This document shows positions 24,023 to 36,000 of a DNA stretch of 64,000 bases, piece by piece. The first letter of the stretch is position 1. Every line of letters begins with the position of its first letter. The notes under the pieces were generated by a model. It searched no databases and was not told the DNA's origin. It saw only the letters and a program-made list of their open reading frames with translations. The stretch covers positions 58,356,235 to 58,420,234 of the forward strand of contig OZ024826.1 in assembly GCA_964016985.1 (NCBI GenBank). The letters run 5' to 3'. The translations under genes and the position numbers were made by a program. The stretch comes from Anodontia alba. Lineage: Eukaryota > Mollusca > Bivalvia > Lucinida > Lucinidae.

Positions 24023-27000
24023 TTTTTCATAATGTGTAGACATGCGCAAAAAAAAAAAAAAAAAAAAAAAATAAATAAATAAAAAAAACAAGACCAAAAA
24101 GAAACAAAGACAAAAATGCACAAACGGTCAAAAATCTTTAGAAAAATTCCTGAAGCAGCAAAATGGACTTCAAGTAAGCGAATGATAGTGTATTGTCGTT
24201 GTACCTGTCACCGGTGTACACTAATTTTCGGTATTCGGAAAGCATGGCCCCACCCATCAGGGCCCGCAAAATAGATGGGCTGCCTAAAGACCTGAATTCA
24301 TGTGATCGGGTCGGGTAAAAGTCCCAAAAATATAGAGGCAACGTCTCTAAACCACTGAAATATTGTTGACGGACGATATATTGCAATTCATGCAGTGAAT
24401 TCAGAAGTCAAGCGTGGTCTAAAATCAAATTCAGTTAGATCTGGCCAACCCACCTATAAAGCAAGTGATGATAATTTGGATGCACGGATATAGGTATTAA
24501 ATTCATATTAGGGCTATTGCACTGATATTGGTGAATATTGTCCTGAGTTAGGATATCAAAGGACACGTTTACGAGCGTCCTTAGATATCCAAGCCACAGA
24601 CAATATTCACCAATATCAGTGCAATAAACCTTTTATTATATTGCTATAAATATTATTCTCTCGTTTTGCTTCTTATTCTGTATATTTGTTTAATTTGACG
24701 CTGCAAAGAGTGCTTTCTGTGACAGTGCAAAACTGATATCAGTAAGTGATATCATTTTTGCACTAGTGCAATATCAACATGGTATCATTTTTGCACTGTA
24801 GCTGTTTTGCAGTGAATCTACTGAGCTTTCAACATCTTTCAGATAGTCATTTTTTGCTTGGCGCTTTATACAGAAGAAGTAAATTTGCAAACTTTGTCAT
24901 AATTAATGAAAAACCATTTGTCGTAACTACCTATGTACAAATAATTTTATTCTAGTCATTGGTTTTTAAAAAATCAAATATTTTTACTTTTCCCAATAGT
25001 AAAAACAAATGCAAATTATGCAGAAGTCTGCAGGGTAGGTAACTTGGAGGCAATTTTTCAACAAGTTCCGCTGGTTCAATTTTTCTGAAATTTTCACAAT
25101 AATGTTGTGAAACAGTAGAAATTCAAATTCAGCTAAGAAAAGTATAAAATATTTTCTAATATAAAAATTAAAAAAAAATCACTTTACTATAGAAATTGCA
25201 TTGGTCTGACCAATTTTTGGTCGTAAATTTTATTTTTAGGGTAAATTTTCTAGAACAAAACACAGAAATAGAAAAGACAAATGGTTTCTGATAAGATATG
25301 GTCAATCAGAACAAAATGGTTTCATTTAAAATAAAACACCAAGCAAAAAATGCCTTTCCAAGAGATGACGGAAGACAGTAATCCTGAAAACAAATTATTT
25401 GAGTAAAAATCAGTTGTGTTGCTTCACTTGCGACTTTCAAACTTTAAAAGTAATTTATATGATGTTTTGATCCAGCGTGATATCATCTTTCATGATGTCA
25501 AGTGAAAATGCAAGGCAGCAATTTAGATGTCATACAATGTCAACATTCCACAATGACAATAAAGTTTGAGATTTGTTAATGGTCAACAACCAAGTATTAC
25601 CGATCTAGATAGAGTGTGCAATTTTGATATTGCGTGCTTGTATTGAGAAATATCAGCATCATTGTTCCCCGGGTTTTATCGTTCATTTCTAATCATTTAA
25701 TACTTATAGCTATTTACAGTAGTCAGATTACTCTGACAGCCAGGTGACCAATGATTACTCAACTTTTTTATGCTACACATCAGTGAAAGAAATATCGTTT
25801 ACTCTCTAGGCGAATCAAGCAGGTGATAAACTGATGATATTTTCCTCTTTTTTAATATTTTGAATTAGCAGAAGGGAGAAAAAGACCACAAAAACACTTC
25901 ATGTTCAATCTCCTTGAAAGAATGTTGCAGGGATCAAACCAGCAAACTCCTGATCACCAGTTTCTTTGACAATGTTTGTATGCTCGCTATAATCAGAGTA
26001 TGGGAAATACTTAGATGAAAAAGCCCGCCCAGGAAAAGTGTGGTTAGGTAAACTGACCAGCTCATCATGACCTTAATAGTGTTGACTGGGCTGTTAAACT
26101 CCAAATCAACCAAAGAAATGAGGACTATAAACCCACCTTCATAATGCATTCCAAAGTGCGAGTAAAGGCTACTTCAGCTTCAATCATATAGAACTCACAG
26201 AGATGATGGCGTCCTCTAGCATTCTCTGCACGGAATGTTGGACCAAAACTGTAGGCTTGTTTAAAGGAGCTTCAAAAGAAAATTTTACAGACATTCAGAA
26301 AACCTGCAGGGGTGCAAATGTCCAAGGGTCCAACATAATCACAATCCATTTACTTTAGTAGTCTTTTTCACTGTTTTCTTTTTGACAAGGGAGACATTTT
26401 TTGTGACTTCCTGTTTGCTTTCCTGCACATCAAACCCCTTCTAAAAAGAAGCAAATTCTTTCCTTTTAGAGTAGACCCCTTTTCAGAAGGAGGCTAAATC
26501 ACTTGACAGAGTTGTCTCTCTTGAGAGCAACCATTCACCTTAAAGTAAAGTGCCAACATGGTATTCAATATTAAAATATAAAATCCATAATATTAGTACA
26601 CTTTAACTCCTTACTACACTTGTTCTGCCTGGGTGGCACAGTCCGATTTGTAATCAGGGGCTAGCAGGTTCAATCCCCTCTGTGTCAGCTACATTCTTTT
26701 CGTTTTTGGCCAGTAGAAATTATTTCATGATCAATCTCCATGAAAGAATATTGTTGACAGGGCAACATTCTTTCGTGGAGATATTGATCCTGAAATGCTT
26801 TTTATCATCATTCTCTCCCTTCCGCTCAAACAAGAAATGCAACAATATTCCCATTGTTTCTCCAAACTAGTTGTCAAGCTCCCAATAAATGTGGGTATCA
26901 GGTAAATATTTTTTCTTATTTCTGTGCAAACACTTATGTTGTGGGTACTCATTTGAAGTGCCTCACTTCTAATAGGTACCCACAACATAAGTTTTTATGC

Positions 27001-30000
27001 AGGTATGAAACATATTCATACTTTTTGGTTGAGAAAAGTGTCTTAACTGGAACTGTGATAGTAAATACATGCCAGCAAAAGGTAATAAAATAAAAGCTTT
27101 GTATTTTTCTAGATGTTCTAGGGTACAAAAAAAAAGTTGAAGAAATCTGATAAAAATATTCTGAAATAAACAGAGCTCCAGATAAGACACTTTTTCAACA
27201 GGAAACTAATATTTCTCAATGAAAACATATGTTTTGGGTACTCATTAAAAGCACCTCATATGTTTTCATAGAGAAATGAAAAAAAAAGAAATGTCAATAA
27301 ACAGTGCTTATTAGCTACCCTCACCACTCAAAAACTAAAACGTAATGGACAGATGGACATACATTCACATTATGTGAAAGCAGTATACACCCCTCCCAAC
27401 ATACACACATGCACACATACAAACAGAAGTTCTAAGAGGAGTAGATTTCACAAATTATGCACTATTAACCATCACTGACTAAGTGCAGCTGTCATAAAAA
27501 GGCTGTTAAAAACCCTGCTATTTTGTCAAAAAAAAAAAAAAAAAAAAAAAAGGCCTGCTTTATGGATACCCCTTTTATCTGGACTTATGAATAAGTAGCT
27601 GGACGACAGCTAAAATAAGAATGAATAGATTTACTTCTAGTTTACACCCTCACCCTATAACTTCCTTTTGCAAGGTGTATAAAAAAAAACTTTGTTTTGC
27701 ATGCAAGGTTGGCAAAATGCCGGCAAATATGAGTATTTTCCATGCCGGTGGTATTTACCGGTAAATACGGCAAATACTGGTAAATGCCGGCAAATACTGG
27801 TAATTGGCATTTACCACCCTGGAAGTAAGACAAAACCCTACCCTCAGTATCAACCTATGGACAATGTCTGTAATAGGGGCTACATAGGTGACTTAGTATT
27901 TACATTATACTGATTGCAGTTTAACTCTGGTTTAAGTTTACTTTAATATTAAATTCAGTTAAGTGAAATCTAGAGAAAAAAAAGCCTGTTTCATACCTGC
28001 CAAAGTACTCATCAGGTGGCTTGTGGCTACCACTACAGGTTTTTATTTTTACTTTTTCTTTCTTTTCATTCTTTTTTTCTTTTGTTTTTTGTTTTTTAAT
28101 CTTTTTTTTTTCTTTTTTATTTTTTTTTGTATCTTTTCATTTTTATTTATTTTTTTTTAACTTTTTTTATCTTTTTTTTTTTTTTTTTCTTCAATATTTT
28201 CAATAACACCTTTTTACTTTCACCTAGACTTATTGTCTATATGCATTCATTTATGACATCTTGCCCCTGGCTATCAAGTACCCTCTTGAGCAAACAATTG
28301 TCCTGGGATTTGTTGTTTTAGTAATTAGACCATACAGGTAGTCTTGCTAATTACATGTACACTAAAACTCCTAAAAATTTTGAATATAGTAAAGTGATGT
28401 AAATATCCTAAACTTTGCAAAACATACTTTTACCATACAGAAGTGTGTTTAAAAGATGCAGATGGCCTGGCAAACATTTAAGATCCTGATCAGACTGTTC
28501 AGTATGATCTTGGTCTGCTCTTTTTGACATGGTCTGCCAGCACAAAAACTTAGGGTCATTATGGTAAATGTCAGTGGCCAGGTGCACAGGTGAATTTCTA
28601 CTATTGAGATAAAGGCCTACATGAATTTTTTTTTTAATTAAAGACCATTTGTTGCTTAAATAATTTCAAAATTTTTGTCTTAGATTCACTTTTTGGCAGT
28701 GTTACATGTTTATATTGAGATTTCTTCTATTCTTCAGGGTGGTAACCTTATATAATTAATGATTTTAACATTCTTACTCATCTAGTTTGCTTATACTATT
28801 TCAATGCAACTTGTTTAAAGACTTCTGCAGTTTTTTAAGGCCAAAAAAATTTCAATTTGCCGGTATTTGCCAGTATTTGCCACTTGAGGAGTATTTTCCA
28901 GACCGGTAAATACCGGCAAATGCCACTGGTAAATACCGGGGGTGGAATTTGCCGCCCAACCTTGTTTGCATGGGGTATAATAAAACTTTGTTTTGTGGGG
29001 GTTTAAATATTATATCAGGCCTCGTATTGACCAAGTTTCCTATGCCTGAAAGGACAGCTAACTAATAGTCGATGTTCAGTCGGTTTTACAAAACCAATGA
29101 TTAACTATGAAATTCTTGTCATTTTCCAACATTAGTTAAAAATAAAAAGAACTATTTAAAATCTTGCAATTTACCCTGTTATAGCCTCCAAATGTAGCTG
29201 GCCAGATACTGTCAGAAAGACAGGATGACCGAAGAAATGGCTTCTGTCCTTTCCAGCTTCTTGGGTACCCTCTTCCAGACCCTCCTCCATATCATCAGCT
29301 GTATTCTCTGTGATGTCATCTACAGGGCCCTGGCATAAGAAACAATTATTTGAAAGGGGAATGCTTATGCTTTCAATGGCTACTACCTTGTCAAAATTAT
29401 TTTTGCCTCCCTTTTTCACCCATTTATGCCTAGTGTCCCACGTCCCACAAAAATTCCACTGAAGGCTATGTTGTGCCACGCAAATTTACAAAGTCAGTGA
29501 ACTGTGAAATACAGGTTGAGGTCTAATATGTATACTGCTGTCTAAGTTGTCATCCCTAAGTGCAAGCTTATCCCAAGTATCATCACTAAACTTGAACATC
29601 ACTTGAACGCAAATGTTGACGGACTGATGGACAAATGAATCGATGGAAAACCAGATCCCTATGTCGTGCCATGCTAAAAGCAGACATGACAATAATTGAG
29701 ACCTTTGCAAACAGTCTGTGGCATCTGATCAAGGTCTACACTGCTTGCATTAAATACAGGAATTTCTATAAAAGATGGTCATACTAAACCAATTAGGAAA
29801 ACCAATTAGGGTCATGCCAAATACGGTCAGTTTACCTAACCACACTTTTCCTGGGTATGCTTAGTTCTTCAAGTGGTTCACCAGTACTTGTGCACATCCT
29901 TTTGCCTGAAACTGATAACTGCCCTTCTTGAATCAGTGGAAGGGAGAGAATGACAGTAGAAAATATTTCATGATCAATCTCCATGAAAGAATGTTGCCAG

Positions 30001-33000
30001 ATTACTTGAAAATGGCTCTGTCCAAAGAGTTTAGGTAGAATCCACTAGGCAGAAATGGGTTAAAGGAGTCTACAGTGAAACCTCCAGAAATGGTCACCTC
30101 TCAACAACAGCACTCCCACCTCCCTGCAAAAGTCACTTGCCTGACCTCCCAAAGTTTTGTATGGATAAACATTTAAACTTTCAACAAAAGGTAGTTTTGT
30201 GGCTTGCAAAGGTAGCTGTTGTAGGGAAATTGCACTGTGTTTTACAAGGAAAGAATTTGCAAATTCTTTCCTTGCAAAATACAGAGCAACTGTGCAAATT
30301 CTCTCCTTTTAAAGTACAGTGCAACTCTGGAAGCAAATTCTTTCCTTGTAATATAGCGCAAATCTGGAAGCAAATTCAGTAAAATACAGTGGGAGCAAAT
30401 TTATTCCTTGTAAACTGTAGTTTTTCCATAAAATAGCTTATTTGGGAATTTGGAAGCAAATTCTTTCCTTCTGTAGACCTCTTTGCAGAAGGGGCCTTAT
30501 GTGCAGAAAAGTAATCAAAGTCATAAAAGTGGTCTCACTTGCCGAAAATCTGCCATGTTCATCTAGTCATTTTTTATAAAGAACTACTGTGAAGAAGGCA
30601 TCATTTTTCATATGAAATCTGTGAAAAGCCAAGTTAAGCCTATACTTCTCCAAAGGTCTCTAGGTGTTGTAAGTATTCATGACTTTCCAAGCTACTGTAA
30701 TAACTAAGTATTGGGACAAACAGGTCCAAGTAAATGCTGACTGTGAGCAGCATAACAAGTCTGATCTGGGTCGACATTGTTTGCCTCTCATCTAGCAATT
30801 TTTAGGCATGTCAACAGGTAGTAATATAGATTTGAATTAAACTTTAGGACAAGTATGGTAAGAAGATAAGGTTTCTTAATATTTAGGGTAAATATGGTAC
30901 ATGACGCACAATGCATGATAAGGGCCCTTATTCACTTTGTGGACAATGAAGGCCCTGATCAGCCTGCACAAATATGAAGGCTGATCTGGGCCTTCAATGT
31001 CTGCTTACAGAATGAATGGATACTGTAGTATATGTCGACGAACAGAGAATGTCCAGATCAGACTGCATGTGTGCGCATGCTTATCTGGATCTTAGCTGTT
31101 TGCATATGGCATAAGGGTCTTTTTCCCAAGTTGAGCATCATGTAACAATAAAAATCTAAAAGGTTGCCTATGGAAATAAAGAACACAAAAAAGTACATAA
31201 ATTGTTGACTCGGTTTTATCAAGTAATTTCATATGGTTTGCTAGGCTGCATACGGCCCCTACCATCCGCTAAAGTAGTATTCGATTTTCAAAGTAAACAG
31301 AATGAGCTCTATGATCCCAAAGGAAACAAAAACTATGCAAGCCACATTGTGCAATAAAAGCACCACAAGCATAATACAACCAGGTTTGTGAAAATCCATC
31401 AACATTTACTCAAGTTATTGTTTGGAAACGAAAATATAGGCATGTCTCAGGCAGATAACTCTGTTAAAAATTGACTAAATTTGCCCATTTGCAATCCCAA
31501 ACTAGGTCTCCACAATATCAATGCAAGTACTAAGTTTGGCAAAAATCCACTGATATTTAACTTGTTATTGTCCGGAACGAAAATACGGGCATGTCTCGGG
31601 AAGGTAACTCCGTCAACAACCAACAAAATTTGCCCATTAGCAATCCCAAACCTGATCTCCACAATATCTATGCACATACTATGTTTGGCGAAAATCCATT
31701 GATATTTACTCAAGTTACTGTCCAGAAACTAAAATATGGACGGACGACAGATAGATGGACATATGGACGACCAACATGAAACTATAATACCCCGCCACTA
31801 TCGTATCACGGGGTATAAAAATGAGTCTTCAAGCATATGCCATCAATGAAGGTCCAGATAAGGATCCACAAAGACTGATCAGGGCCTTTCCTGTCCACTT
31901 ACAAAATCACTGACTACTGCAGAATGTATGATAGAACAAAAAGCTCCAGATACGTTATAGGGCAAATTCAACAGAAGACAAATTGATGATAGTATCTTAT
32001 TTTTCTCAGAAAATAGGCTTTGACATTTCATGCAAATTTGCATGAAATATCAAAGCCTATTTTCTGAGAAATATATTTTAAAATGTTTCCGCTAAATGTT
32101 TTTCCCATATTCTAAGCGTTAAATAAATGTATGGCCCAGAGGCACGAGAAGAGGGGTGGGGTGGTGGAGGGAGATAAAATTTTGATTGTAACTGCAGGAG
32201 TTTGCTATTTTCATAACAGAATGTAAGTTTCTTCCTTTACCACTCTCTGGGGTACCCAAAACAGGATTTAACATTTCATACAAATTGTTTAAATTCGAGA
32301 CAATTTGCATGAAATGTCAAATCATAATTTCCTGGAACAAATAAGAAAAATAATTCAAAATGTCATCTGTTGAAAATTTTACCCAGAGTGTTAATCGTTA
32401 ATCTTTCATACATCTAGAGAGAGTAGCATTCCAATATTTTCCACACAGAAATGTATAGGAAAGCAAATCTGACTTCTGCATAGAAATGTCTTATAGGTCA
32501 ACCTAGGATCAACAAATGAACAAACTTGGTAGGAATCCCATCCCTCCCTGATACCCTGTATCAAGATTCACCCCAAAGCTTTCTTAGTCATGGAGTAGAT
32601 TTTTCAGGGGAATAGATGCATTTTCAGGGCGGGGAGGTAACTGTGTCAAAATAGTTTGGCGATGATGCTTGTCAAAATTATTTTTGTCCCCTTCTGAAAT
32701 GGGGTCTATTCCAGAGGTAGCAAATTCTTTCCTTATAGGGTAGACCCCTTTCAGATAGGGACTGGTGTTCTTGAAAGCAAATAGGTAGTCACAAAAGTTG
32801 CCTCCTTTGTGAAAAAAAAATGGTGGAAAATTTACCAAGTGTATGTAGTCCCCTGAAATATTTTTTATGGTATATTGGCATACTATCTTCTTGGTCAACA
32901 GACCATGACCATTTGAGCAAACTTTCAACCCCTACTTCAACAAAAAGAAGCCCCCATATAAAATTTCATGAAAATAGTGCAACGGTTTCAGAGAATTTGT

Positions 33001-36000
33001 TCAAAGATGTGGACAGACAGATAGACAGACAACCAATGACAAGTGATCAATGGAGTGCATCACCAGTCTCAGGCTCAGGTGAGATAAAAAAAAAAGGTAC
33101 ATCCTTAACTACCACCATAATTATCATTTTAACCCCTGAAGTGCTTAGCAAGTTTGTAGCAGATGACATTTTAAAACTGAATTCATTATGTTTTTCAGAA
33201 AAAAATAAGGTTTGAGATTTCATAAGAATCACTAGGCAGATGATTCATATAAAATGTCAAACCTCATTTTCTCTGAAAAGAAAACAAATCAAAATGTTGT
33301 CTGCTGTAGTTGCAAAGCTACAGATAAGAGAGGGTATCCACATATTTTTCTTATTTCTCGATGAAAACAGAGGTTGTGGGTACACATTAGAAGTACCTCA
33401 GTGAGACACTACTAATGTGTATCCACAACATGTTTTTTTAGAGAAAAAAAAAAAAAAAAAAAAAAGATGAATTCTTTTCGACTGAAAAAAGCACCTTATT
33501 TGGACATATGAGTTGTCTCTTGTGATTTGAGCTTCTATGGCTGTTCTCTTACCTGATTGTTGGTTTGGAATTTAAAGGCCCAGTCAACACTGTTAAGGTC
33601 ATGTCAAGCAGGTCAGTTTTCCTGACCACACTTTTCCTGGGCAAGCTTCATCCTCCAAGTAGTTAACCAGTACTTGGGCACATTCCTTCGGCAGAAACTG
33701 ACAACTGCCCTTCTTGAATCAGCAGAAGGGAGAGAATGAGGGTAAGAATAGTTCATGATCAATCTCCACAAAAGAATGTTGCCGGACCCGGAGGGGATCA
33801 AACCCGTGGTCTGTCTCTTACCTGAACAGTGAACACCTCTCCAGCCCCTTCACAGTCATTGGAAGTTATTACTGGTGTGTGGATGAAAATATAATCATTG
33901 TCCTGCAATCAGAATCAAGAATAAGACTTATTATTCTAAAAAACAAACAAAACAAAAAAACAACAGATGTCTGCCCAGGAAAAAGACTCTGTGGGTTAAT
34001 ATAAGACCTTTATAGTGTTGACAGTGCCTTAAAACTCCAAATCAGCTCAAACAGGCCATTTGACTTTTGAAATTTATTTTAATGATGCATAGGTTGATAA
34101 GAATTCTTAAAGTACTTGGCTGAAAAGAACCTACTTATAATTACTTTTATACATAACAAAATGCTTTTGTAAAGCAAATACCGTAAAATTCTGCTATTAA
34201 CCCTTGTCATGCTGAACAAATTAAGATGCCACGCCCATTTCTAATTTTCAGCCAATCAAATTACTTGATCCAGATTCTTGATATAAATTCACATACTTAA
34301 TGGCAAACAGTGCAATCTGGATGTACACTGTTTGCAAATGCAGGATATATTCGGGTTCAGCAGGACAAGGGTTAAGATCACTCGAAATTAAGACCATTCC
34401 ATTATGAGGTACGATCAAGAAGTTCTCAGCCCAATAAACTTAGAATGAATAATTTAAAATGAAACCCCAATCAGTTGATAAGTTTATCTTATTCAACATC
34501 TTTGGCAGAAAGAGTACAATTTCAAAGCAACTGACTTCAATAGGAAGTTGCCGCAAACTGGGGAAGGGTGTGTTAAATTGAGAAATTGGACAAAGTTGTG
34601 GAGCAGTCATAAAGTATTTCTGTAAGACGGACATGTCCATGAAGGATATTCATGATGACTTCATTAAAATATCTTTGGGGATGAGTCTCCTTCTTACAGC
34701 ATGGTGAAGAAATGGGCTGCTGAATTTAGGAGAGGGAGGGAGCTTGTGAAGGATTATGAACAATCTGGGCGCCCTAAGAGGCTACTACAGATGAAATTGT
34801 TAAGCTTGTGCACAGTTTGATCATGTATGCAAGGAGAAGAAGCCTGCTTGATATGGCTAGACAAACATGCATTGTTTGCGTTGAGGTTTTATGGCCCAGT
34901 CAACCCAATGGGGTAACGTCGAGCATGGTCAGTTTACCTAACCACATGTTTACTGGGCAGGCTTAGTCCTCTAAGCAGTTAACCAGTATCAGGGTTGCTT
35001 TTCATTTTCTATTTCAAAATTCCCTGACTTTTTCCTGACTTTTGCCTGACTTCTCACCATTTTCCAGACATTTTCGACAGCCTCCCAACTCCCCTTACAG
35101 CTGTCCTCAGCCACCAAATATTCCAACAGAGCACTTACTTTCAGAGAATTAAACAATCATCCAACAAAAGAATGAGGCCAATTCTGTAAATTATGTTTCT
35201 GAAAATTAAAGAGACTCATGTGCCATAACCATCTCAGTTTTCAGAAAACTTTGAAATTCCCTGACTTTTCCCTGACATTCATCAGTTTTTTTTACAATTT
35301 CCCTGACTCAAACTACAATTCCCTGACTTTTCCCTGGCCTGGAAAAATTTTCATTTTCCAGACTTTTTTTTCCCTGACCGTGGCAACCCTGCAGTATTGT
35401 GCACAAACTTTCTTTCGCCAGAAACTGACAACTGTCCTTCATGAATCAGCGGAAGAGAAAGAATGACAGTAGAAAATATTTCATGATCAATCTCTACGAA
35501 AGAATGTTGCCGACTCAGTGGGGGTCAAACCTGCAACCTCCTGATCACCAGTCGTATGCGCATCCAACTGATGAGCCACTGAGGCCGGCCAGTCAAATAG
35601 GCATAAGTTTAGGGGCAGTTCAGTCTTTCTTGACCAATATCTTAGAGATGTCCAAGTCTCAGCTAGATGGGTACTCAGAATGTTAACCAAAGATCAGAAG
35701 AAGAGCAGACTTGATATTTCCGAGTATTTCCTGTCTCTCTATGGAGATGACCCTGAGAAATTTATGCACTGAGTTGTGACCCAAGGTGAGACGGGTCCAT
35801 CACTTTGATCCTGAGGCCAAAAAGCAAAGTATGCAGCAGAAGCACCCTGGCTCACCCCCTCCTAAGAAATCTAAGAGGGTTCCTTCAGCAGGGAAGGTGA
35901 TGGCCTCTATCTTTTAGGATAGACAGGATGTTATCATGGTGGATTATTGAGGCAGGTTGCAAGCTAAATGCTGCATGTTATGCAGAAGACCTAAGGCAGT

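Noticed and set aside
27963..28321. Phe-rich membrane proteins in three frames
   Set aside because: Translation of a T-rich low-complexity tract.
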